Assembly: GCF_018141545.1 (NCBI RefSeq)
Contig: NZ_CP064356.1
Location: 3,175,001 to 3,239,000 of the forward strand
DNA length: 64,000 bases
Reading direction: 5' to 3'
Source of the DNA: Miltoncostaea oceani
Lineage (GTDB): Bacteria > Actinomycetota > Thermoleophilia > Miltoncostaeales > Miltoncostaeaceae
Positions 58,130 to 64,000 of this stretch are shown in pieces; position 1 is the first letter of the stretch, and each line of letters starts with the position of its first letter. The translations under genes were made by a program, and so were the position numbers. Below the pieces are notes generated by a model that was not told where the DNA came from, did not search any database, and saw only the letters and a program-made list of their open reading frames with translations.

Positions 58130-59734
58130 TCAGCCCTGCGTGACGCGGTACATCGTGACGGTCCCGCTCACCTCGTTGGCGACGACGACCAGCGGGGCCC
58201 GGACGGGGCTCTCCTTCTCCGGCACGAAGTGGACGACCTCGGGACCCGAGTCCTGGCCGGGTGCGAGCGGCGACAGGCCGTAGTCGCGCCGGTTCGCCCA
58301 CTGCACGAGCCGCGGGGAGGCCGGCGTCGACACGTCGAAGACCATCAGGCCGCCGACCCGCTCGAGCCCGACGAACGCGTAGGTGCGGCCGCGGACGGTG
58401 CCGACGGCGACGCCCTCCGGCTCCGGACCCTTGTTGTCGCTGCGGTCGTCCGCGACGTTCGCGTCGTTGGAGACGTTGAAGGCCGCGGGGACCTCGGCGG
58501 CGATGCGACGCTCGATCTGGTCGCCGCTGTCCCACACACGGGTGCCGGCGGTCGTCCAGATCGTCGCGGACCGGGCGCCGAACGAGTAGAGCGCCGTGTA
58601 CACGCCGCCGGTGAGGCCGTCGGTGCGGGAGACGTTCAGCCGGCCCAGGGCCGCGGGGGCCTTCAGGCCCGCGGCGTCGGGGAACGCGGCGGGGTCGAGC
58701 ACGACCGAGGACGCGCCGACCCGGACCTCGTCGCCGAAGCCGGTCCGGTCGCGGCCGTCGCCCTCGTTGGCGGAGATGAGGTAGTCGCGACCCCGGACCC
58801 GGAACGCGGCGAGGGCGTCGGGCATGTAGAGCCCCCGCACCGGCCACGTGCCGATGGAGATGCCGCCGCCGCGGTCGCTGGGGTCGAGCCCCTGACCGGC
58901 GACGGAGTGGTCGTTCCAGCCGAGCGCCGTGATCGAGACGACCCGGCCGGCGCGCAGGTCGATGCGGGCGATCGCGTTGTTGTCCTGCAGCGTCACGGTG
59001 GCGGTGCGGCCGTCCTCGTCGACGGCGATGTACTCCGGCTCGAGGTCCTGGGCGACCGTCGGCCCGGGGCCGTTGAGGCGCACCCCCGACGGGAGCTCGC
59101 CGTGCCGCGGGCCGCCGGCGTCGAAGTCGGCGAAGCCGACGCGCCGGACCTCGGGCCCACCGCTCCGCGTCAGGCCGGACGTGGCGACGATGGACACGGA
59201 GCCCTCGGGGTCCGTCTCGCCGGGTCCGTAGGCGGGTGCCTCGCCCTCGTCCGCGACGAGCACCTGCCGGCCGTCGGGCGTGAACGTGAGCATGTCGGGC
59301 AGCGACCCGACGGTGGCGCGCGCGATGAACTCCCCCGAGGGGGTGAGGAACACCACCGCCCCCGGCGCGGTGATCGGGGACGCCTCGACGGCGACCGCCA
59401 CGAGGCCCCGGCGGGCGTCGACGCTGTTGGGCCCCGCACCGTACGGGGAGAGGTCGACGCGCCGCTCGAGCACGGGGCGGGCGGGGTCGGTGACGTCGAC
59501 GATGTCGAGGCTGTTGCCGGTGCTGTTGGTGACGTAGAGCCGCGTGCCCTGCAGGGCGGCGGTCTCGCCGGACGTGCCGCCGGCGATGCCCGTCCCGTAC
59601 GTGCCGAGAGGCGTGAGCGCGATGTCGCGTGGGGACGGCGCCCCGTGGGCCGCGCCGGCCGCGAGGCCCGCCGCTCCCACGACCACCGCCGCCGCCACGC
59701 ATGCGCCCGCCCGGTTCCGTCGTGTGCGCCTCAT
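58130..59734 (-). CDS. Secreted choice-of-anchor I beta-propeller protein
   Basis: 534 residues from ATG 59734. Signal peptide (NRAGACVAAAVVVGAAGLAA, ends AHG). WD/NHL-like propeller repeats: LYVTNSTGNSLDIVDVTDPA, GLVAVAVEASPITAPGAVVF, PDMLTFTPDGRQVLVADEGE, DLEPEYIAVDEDGRTATVTL, DYLISANEGDGRDR and NKGPEPEGVAVGTVRGRTYA. This order is that of the choice-of-anchor I family, secreted proteins often linked to phytase or phosphate scavenging. Its neighbour, the pstB remnant, may be an echo of a phosphate locus. Confidence 0.85.
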   Translation of the reverse strand: MRRTRRNRAGACVAAAVVVGAAGLAAGAAHGAPSPRDIALTPLGTYGTGIAGGTSGETAALQGTRLYVTNSTGNSLDIVDVTDPARPVLERRVDLSPYGAGPNSVDARRGLVAVAVEASPITAPGAVVFLTPSGEFIARATVGSLPDMLTFTPDGRQVLVADEGEAPAYGPGETDPEGSVSIVATSGLTRSGGPEVRRVGFADFDAGGPRHGELPSGVRLNGPGPTVAQDLEPEYIAVDEDGRTATVTLQDNNAIARIDLRAGRVVSITALGWNDHSVAGQGLDPSDRGGGISIGTWPVRGLYMPDALAAFRVRGRDYLISANEGDGRDRTGFGDEVRVGASSVVLDPAAFPDAAGLKAPAALGRLNVSRTDGLTGGVYTALYSFGARSATIWTTAGTRVWDSGDQIERRIAAEVPAAFNVSNDANVADDRSDNKGPEPEGVAVGTVRGRTYAFVGLERVGGLMVFDVSTPASPRLVQWANRRDYGLSPLAPGQDSGPEVVHFVPEKESPVRAPLVVVANEVSGTVTMYRVTQG

Positions 59735-59987
59735 CCACCCCTCCGAGTCGTCGTGGTGCCTGACGCGTCGAGGCTAGGAGGCGCCCGGTTACGCGGCGGT
59801 GACCAGGTCGGGAAGGGCGTGCAACACCTCGGGGCGCGGGGCGCCGGGGCGCCGCCGCCAGGCCCGTGAGGTGACGACCACCGCGGCATAGGCGCTCGGC
59901 CGGTTCATCCCGACGGGGTGACGCGGTGGGGCGGCGGGAGCGGCGACGATGGCGTCCGCGTCCGCGTCACCGGGAGGACCCGCCGAC
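59735..59987. other. Intergenic region before the channel gene
   Basis: 250 bases; a minus-strand frame of 66 codons (59789-59989) lacks a ribosome site and recognisable sequence. GGGAGG near 59970 belongs to the channel gene on the + strand. Confidence 0.4.
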
Positions 59988-60470
59988 ATGCCCGAGCCTC
60001 ACGTGACCGACCCGCCGCAGCCGCACGGGTGGGCGGAGGAGCGCAGGAGGCGGCGGCGGGGGATGCTGCTGGGCGGCATGACCCCCCGCGCGGCGCTCGG
60101 GTGGATCGCCGTCTCGGCGGTGGTCGTCGCGACGCTCGGGGCGGTCCTCGGCTACGTCGTCGACGGGGACGCGTTCGACTCGTTCGGGGAGGCGCTGTGG
60201 TGGTCCGTCGTCACGGTGGGGACCGTGGGGTACGGCGACGTCGTCCCGACGAACGCGGCGGGCCGCGGCGTCGCGTCGGCCCTGATCGTGTTCACGATGG
60301 CGTTCTTCCCCGTCCTCACGGGGATCGTCACGGCGACGCTGATCGACCAGAACCGCCGCCGGGCGACGACGGACCGGCAGCGTGAGGACGACGAACGCCA
60401 GGCCGAGCTGCTCCGCCACCTGCGGGCGATCGAGGACCGCCTGACCCGCCTGGAGGAACGCGTCCGCTGA
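59988..60470 (+). CDS. Two-helix potassium channel
   Basis: 160 residues from ATG 59988 (GGGAGG upstream; ATG 59949 has none). A basic N-terminus, helix 1 (WIAVSAVVVATLGAVLGYVV), pore helix and filter (EALWWSVVTVGTVGYGDVVP; TVGYGD at 79-84), helix 2 (ASALIVFTMAFFPVLTGIVT), and a C-terminal coiled coil (AELLRHLRAIEDRLTRLEER) that would hold a tetramer. No RCK domain. Last core gene before the tRNA-Arg element. Confidence 0.88.
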   Translation: MPEPHVTDPPQPHGWAEERRRRRRGMLLGGMTPRAALGWIAVSAVVVATLGAVLGYVVDGDAFDSFGEALWWSVVTVGTVGYGDVVPTNAAGRGVASALIVFTMAFFPVLTGIVTATLIDQNRRRATTDRQREDDERQAELLRHLRAIEDRLTRLEERVR

Positions 60471-60536
60471 CCGGGCGGCGCGGCCGGGTCGGGCCGCAAC
60501 GGGCGGGGGCCCCGTCGTGGACGGGGCCGCCGGTCA

Positions 60537-60577
60537 TGCGCCAGACAGGATTCGAACCTGTGACCTCCGGTTTCGTA
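60537..60577 (-). repeat. 3' half of tRNA-Arg(ACG): attachment-site remnant
   Basis: On the minus strand the sequence runs from anticodon loop TACGAA (anticodon ACG) through ACCGG, AGGTC, T arm ACAGG-TTCGAAT-CCTGT, acceptor half CTGGCGC, discriminator A. Toward the 5' side of the tRNA (rightward) no matching stem, D arm or GCGCCAG is found. It marks the left edge of an element inserted into tRNA-Arg; the complete gene must lie right of 64000, beyond the integrase. Confidence 0.85.
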
Positions 60578-61068
60578 GGCACGTGGAGACGGTTGTGCGC
60601 TATGCCCGCATAGGCACCATTCTCCAGCTAATAGCAGGCAATTTATCGGTTTCCGGCAACGGCCGTTCTGCGGCGGGAGAGGGCTTTCTGCGCTCGCTTT
60701 GTGGGGTAGGCGTGGGATTGACCGGGTTGGATGAGGAGCGTCACCGCGGGTTGTTGTGAAGGTCTCGGCCAGTGCCGCAGCGGGCTCGCTCGTCCCGCGT
60801 CATGCGCCTAGCCCGCCGACCGAGACCCTCGCCATGGCCGTGGTCCGGACGCCGCTCGCCTGTGGCCTGGGTCCTTCCGAGGGGCGTCTCGAAGCGATGG
60901 CGGTAGGCCTCGATCTCTGAGCACCACCAAGCCGCGCGGTCAGGCAGGGCAGACCCATGACCAGTTGAAGCGGAGGACGCAACGGCCGCCTAGGGCCTCG
61001 GCGCTCGTTACGGCTCCACGCCAACGAGGCGAGGATGGCCGTACCCTTGGCGGGGCGTCCAGACTCGC
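60578..61068. other. Element DNA with no supported gene
   Basis: 490 bases with an A/T-richer start (TTCTCCAGCTAATAGCAGG near 60620). No frame is protein-like. It is downstream of the SUKH genes and next to the attachment remnant. Confidence 0.4.
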
Positions 61069-61689
61069 TCACTTCAGGGCCCACGGGATGCTCTCAGGAG
61101 CCGGCGGCCGGCGATCCTCGTCGATCTCCCAGTGCGGGAAGCTCGTGTCGGTCCGTAACCGGGTGCAGCAGCGCAGGACGACCGTCCAATGCTCAATCAC
61201 CGACGCCATCGACGTTGAGGCCTCCTCATTCGCCTCCTCAGGCGCTTCCGGGGCCCATGATCGAAGCGGAACCTCATCGCCACCATCCTTGAGCTCGGCG
61301 ACGACATACGACGAGTCCCTGATCAGCACCGGAAGCCATGAGCGGTGCCAGTGGAAGTCCAGTTCGTACCACTCGTCCGGCATCTCGCCCGGGCCAAAGT
61401 CCGCGATCATCCGCCGCCGCTCCTGCCGGATCTCCTCGCGCTCCCTCAGCGCTTCGTCGAGCGACAGCAGATGCCAGACGCTCGGAAGCTTCGAGAGCCA
61501 GCTGTCGTCGGTTCCGTTGTGCCAGCCGAACCAGTCGATGATCTCCTGCGGGGCCGGCAGGCCGGCCCCGGCGAGCGTCTGCCGCACCGTCTCCGGCGAC
61601 GCGCCCGGCCTGAGGGGTCGCACCCCCTCCGGCCGCAGGCCACCCCACACGTGCTCGTACAGAGCAAGCGCGTGCCGTAGACGGGTCAC
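61069..61689 (-). CDS. SMI1/KNR4 (SUKH)-like protein A
   Basis: 206 residues from GTG 61689; ATG 61770 would add 27 residues but the two paralogues are also exactly 206 long and align from this position. LYEHVWGGLRPEGVRPLRPG, LPAPQEIIDWFGWHNGTDDS, LPSVWHLLSLDEALRERE, ELDFHWHRSWLPVLIRDSSY and a C-terminal HWTVVLRCCTRLRTD. This is the SUKH pattern (LPxxxxxFxxxxNG, a Trp-Leu-Pro strand pair) of immunity proteins of polymorphic toxin systems. Nearly the same as copy C at 62763. Confidence 0.75.
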   Translation of the reverse strand: MTRLRHALALYEHVWGGLRPEGVRPLRPGASPETVRQTLAGAGLPAPQEIIDWFGWHNGTDDSWLSKLPSVWHLLSLDEALREREEIRQERRRMIADFGPGEMPDEWYELDFHWHRSWLPVLIRDSSYVVAELKDGGDEVPLRSWAPEAPEEANEEASTSMASVIEHWTVVLRCCTRLRTDTSFPHWEIDEDRRPPAPESIPWALK

Positions 61690-61756
61690 CTGGGGCACCG
61701 ACCCGACATCTGGCCACGAAGGCGGTGCCTCCGGCGAGCCTCGAGGTGGCGGTACG

Positions 61757-62377
61757 TCACCGGAAGCCATAGGGGAACGCCGGTGGATACGGAGGACGGC
61801 GGTCTTCGTCAACCACCCAGTAGCCCGAGTCTCCCTTCGCCTGCCATCGCGTGCACCGTTGGGCCACCGCGATCCAGTACTCGAAGAGGCTCACCATCGA
61901 CGGCGTCGCGCCTTCGTGCGCCAGCTCCATCTCATCAGCGGCCCAGAAGCGAACCGGCACAGACGGGCTCGCTGCGTCGAGGTCGGCGGCCGCATAGGTC
62001 ATGTCAGCGAGGAGGATCGGCAACCACGACGGTCGCCAGTAGTGGCTGGGGTCGTACCACTCGGCCGACATCTCGCCAGCGACAAGACTGGCGGCATCGC
62101 GATGGCCGGTTTGGATGAGGCGGCGCCGTTGGTGCAGGGCCTCGTCGAGGGCGAGGAGCTGCCAGCGGCTCGGCAGCGCCGACGCCCCTCGGTCGTCGGT
62201 GCCGTCGTGCCAGGCGTACCAGTCGAGGATCTCGGCGGGCGCCGGGAGGCCCTCCCGAGCGAGGGCCTCCCGAGTCGCGTCTTCGTGAATGCCTGGCCTG
62301 AGCGGAAGCACGCCGGCGGGCTTGATCGACGCCCACACCGCCTCGTACCGGACGAGCGCATCCGCGAGAGCGGTCAT
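61757..62377 (-). CDS. SMI1/KNR4 (SUKH)-like protein B
   Basis: 206 residues from ATG 62377, overlapping the preceding frame's stop (ATGA). RYEAVWASIKPAGVLPLRPG, LPAPAEILDWYAWHDGTDDR, LPSRWQLLALDEALHQRR, SHYWRPSWLPILLADMTYAA and EYWIAVAQRCTRWQAKGDSG. The same layout as copies A and C but more divergent, so it is an older paralogue placed between two near-identical copies. Ends with a DEDRRPPYPP motif also found in A and C (DEDRRPPAPE). Confidence 0.75.
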   Translation of the reverse strand: MTALADALVRYEAVWASIKPAGVLPLRPGIHEDATREALAREGLPAPAEILDWYAWHDGTDDRGASALPSRWQLLALDEALHQRRRLIQTGHRDAASLVAGEMSAEWYDPSHYWRPSWLPILLADMTYAAADLDAASPSVPVRFWAADEMELAHEGATPSMVSLFEYWIAVAQRCTRWQAKGDSGYWVVDEDRRPPYPPAFPYGFR

Positions 62378-62694
62378 CGCCCGCAGACGCCGAACCCCGC
62401 GACGCGGAGGTTCGGAAGAGGGATGTCCAGGAAGTGGGTTCCGGTCACGGCGGCCGGCGAAACAGGCTCCACGGGGCTGGAGTCCACGCGAACAGACGGT
62501 GGCCGACGTTCTGGCAACCTCGCGGATCGCTCATGGGCGGCCGTGAGCCTACCGGCCGTCGCACTGCCCCCGATCAGTCCTCCCTCGCCCTCCGTCGCGA
62601 TCGGAGCAGACGAACACCCTCTATCGCGAGCCTCAACGTGGTCGATGGGGCGGCCTGCTGACCAGTACGTCTCCGAACTCCACAACGTCGTCAT
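62374..62694 (-). CDS. Possible small protein coupled to SUKH gene B, perhaps a remnant
   Basis: 106 codons from ATG 62694; its stop overlaps the start of gene B (ATGA), which supports translation. The late part reads AAVTGTHFLDIPLPNLRVAG and looks like a genuine C-terminus; the early part is less protein-like, and another minus-strand frame (YGFSRDHGHLDDDVVEFGDV near 62670-62720) looks better there, so a frameshift may have joined them. It lies where a toxin fragment or another immunity gene could sit. Confidence 0.3.
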   Translation of the reverse strand: MTTLWSSETYWSAGRPIDHVEARDRGCSSAPIATEGEGGLIGGSATAGRLTAAHERSARLPERRPPSVRVDSSPVEPVSPAAVTGTHFLDIPLPNLRVAGFGVCGR

Positions 62695-62762
62695 CGAGAT
62701 GGCCATGGTCGCGGCTGAACCCGTACGGCGTGGGCGGCGACAGACGGGAGCGCGACGAGGCG

Positions 62763-63383
62763 TCATTGCAGTTGCGGGGGGACGTATTCGGGAGCGGGCG
62801 GACGGCGGTCCCTGTCGATCTCCCAGTGGGGGAAGCGTCCATCCGTCCGCAATCGCGTGCAGCAGCGGAGGACGACCGTCCAATACTCGATCACCGACGC
62901 CATCGACGGCGAGGCCATCTCGTTCGCCTCCTCAGGCGCGTCGCTGGCCCAGGCCCGAAGCGGCACCTCATCGCCGCCTGCCCTGAGCTCGGCGACGACA
63001 TAGGTCGCGTCACCCATCAGCACCGGAAGCCAGGAGTGGTGCCAGTGGAAATCCAGGTCGTCCCACTCGTCGGGTGGCTCGCTCGGACCGAGCGTGGCGA
63101 TGAAGCGACGCCGCTCCTCCCGTACCTGCTCACGGTGCTCGAGGGCCTCGTCGAGGGACAGCAGGTGCCAGACGCTCGGAAGCTGCGACAGCCAGCCCTC
63201 GCCGCTTCCGTTGTGCCAGCCGAACCAGTCGATGATCTCCTGCGGGGACGGCAGGCCGGCCCCGGCGAGCGTCTGTCGCACCGTCTCCGGAGAGGCGCCG
63301 GGCCTGAGGGGTTTCACCCCCTCAGGCCGCAAGGTGCCCCAAACGCGCTCGTACTCGGCGAGGGCTTGGCTTAACGCAATCAC
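62763..63383 (-). CDS. SMI1/KNR4 (SUKH)-like protein C
   Basis: 206 residues from GTG 63383. EYERVWGTLRPEGVKPLRPG, PSPQEIIDWFGWHNGSGEG, LPSVWHLLSLDEALEHRE, DLDFHWHHSWLPVLMGDATY, YWTVVLRCCTRLRTDGRF and DRDRRPPAPEYVPP. Very similar to A, so a recent duplication. Its 5' end meets the truncated integrase tail to tail on the opposite strand; the long reading of its frame to 63461 overlaps the integrase and is rejected. Confidence 0.75.
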   Translation of the reverse strand: MIALSQALAEYERVWGTLRPEGVKPLRPGASPETVRQTLAGAGLPSPQEIIDWFGWHNGSGEGWLSQLPSVWHLLSLDEALEHREQVREERRRFIATLGPSEPPDEWDDLDFHWHHSWLPVLMGDATYVVAELRAGGDEVPLRAWASDAPEEANEMASPSMASVIEYWTVVLRCCTRLRTDGRFPHWEIDRDRRPPAPEYVPPQLQ

Positions 63384-63407
63384 CGAGAGCAGATCCCCGA
63401 GGGCGGC

Positions 63408-64000
63408 AGGTTCCTCACCTGGGCAGAAGCCGAGGAACTCCAGTCGTGGATGCCCGAGCACGTCGCACGGATCGTTCCGTTGGCGATCCTGACGATGCTG
63501 CGCCGCGGGGAGATCCTCGGCCTCCGCGACCGTGACCTCGACCTGGACGCCGGAGCGGTGTCGGTGTTCAGCCAGTGCCAGGAGGGCGAGCGCGTCGCTA
63601 CCAAGACCCGCTCCTCACGAAGGATCGTCGACGTCGGTCCGGTTGCGGTGCGCCTCATCGGAGAACAGCAGGACGCCAGGGTCGATTCCCCGGAGGGGTT
63701 CCTCTTCCCCTCGCGCACCGGCGGACCCTTCGACGCCGACAACTTCATGGCGCGGATCTTCACGCCGGCGGCCCGCGCGGCCGGGATCCCCGAGCTGACC
63801 TTCCACGACCTCCGCCACACCGGCGCGTCGCTGATGATCGCCGCCGGCTGCCACGTGAAGGTCATCGCCGAGCAGATGGGCCACTCCGACGGTGGAGGCC
63901 TCGTCCTCAAGCGCTACGGCCACCTCTGCAAGGGGGCCCGCCGTCAGGCTGCCGAGGCCCTCGAGACCCATCTCTTCGGGGCGGCCGGCGCCAGCTCTGT
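63408..64000 (+). pseudogene. Tyrosine recombinase (integrase), 5'-truncated and cut by the window edge
   Basis: From RFLTWAEAEELQSW onward this is a phage-type integrase catalytic domain: TMLRRGEILGLRDRDLDLDA (first Arg), TKTRSSRRIVDVG (Lys), ELTFHDLRHTGASLMIAAG (H-x-x-R), VIAEQMGHSD (His) and VLKRYGHL with the nucleophile Tyr. The arm-binding and core-binding domains (normally ~150-200 residues) are missing: a TAA in frame lies at 63372-63374 and the SUKH C gene occupies the DNA before it. The frame is open to the window end. It should be inactive unless complemented; the tRNA-Arg gene is expected just beyond 64000. Confidence 0.85.

Noticed and set aside
60528-60620. A complete tRNA-Arg gene on the minus strand
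   Set aside because: The 5' half does not pair; the sequence right of 60577 does not form anticodon-stem or D-arm partners.
62763-63461. Longer form of SUKH gene C starting at ATG 63461
   Set aside because: The additional 26 residues overlap the integrase coding sequence, and paralogue B has exactly 206 residues from the aligned start.
1-64000. CRISPR arrays or rRNA genes
   Set aside because: No regularly spaced identical repeats and no conserved rRNA segments were seen on either strand.

Overview
The window is very GC-rich and almost fully coding, with many GTG starts and 4-base ATGA/GTGA stop-start overlaps. Together with a MocR/PdxR regulator, an AdoCbl-type (CarH-like) regulator, a LOG-family protein, an NlpC/P60 hydrolase and a ModE-less molybdate operon, this fits a high-GC Actinomycetota chromosome. 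A Thermoleophilia-like lineage is my guess from overall flavour and not proven. No complete rRNA or tRNA gene is present.

The core chromosome (about 13.6-60.5 kb) is interrupted on both sides by mobile DNA. On the left, about 0.8-13.56 kb is an accessory island. It carries a MobF (TraA/TrwC) relaxase-helicase broken in two at its metal-binding histidines, a candidate oriT, a tightly overlapped operon (SSB, winged-helix regulator, sigma-region-4-like protein, ParB), a two-HTH protein, an OLD-type ATPase/TOPRIM nuclease broken inside its P-loop, and a replication/HTH-like protein. It ends at a 57-base copy of the 3' part of a tRNA-Ser(CGA), which is an integration scar. On the right, another element starts at a 41-base 3' fragment of a tRNA-Arg(ACG) (60.54 kb). 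It holds three tandem SMI1/KNR4-like (SUKH) genes and a 5'-truncated tyrosine integrase running off the edge.

Core, left to right: small membrane/stress proteins (13.7-14.8 kb); a nitroreductase-like protein divergent from a GMC oxidoreductase (14.8-17.8); SnoaL/MarR and ArsR/SRPBCC pairs with visible operators (17.9-19.8); a giant glycine-rich secreted protein (19.9-21.8); an FMN reductase, a GNAT protein and a GAF-GGDEF-HD-GYP cyclic-di-GMP enzyme (22-25.5); a Tat-exported multicopper oxidase with a ZIP metal transporter, sharing an operator motif with the ArsR gene (25.5-27.8); a flippase-like protein, a GH-superfamily secreted hydrolase, TadA, a MOSC protein and a four-gene overlapping LOG/nitroreductase operon (27.9-33.9); the CarH-like regulator (34.5-35.5); a complete branched-chain amino-acid ABC system livHMGF with convergent livJ (35.5-40.2); azlCD and a MocR regulator separated by a small CTAG-flanked inverted-repeat element (40.7-43.3); SthA transhydrogenase, an M28 peptidase, RTX and NlpC/P60 proteins (43.5-49.3); an ATP-grasp enzyme overlapped with a formylglycine-generating enzyme (49.3-51.4); modABC plus a dedicated XRE/PBP regulator (51.5-55.1); a Tat-exported VOC protein and OsmC (55.3-57.2); a pstB remnant without Walker A, a secreted beta-propeller protein and a K+ channel (57.3-60.5).

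The best leads for something new are the overlapped FGE/ATP-grasp pair, the SUKH array on the tRNA-Arg element, the shared TTAGCC/GGCTAA operators, the IS481-like MITE, and the two single-base lesions that both fall in catalytic motifs of island genes.
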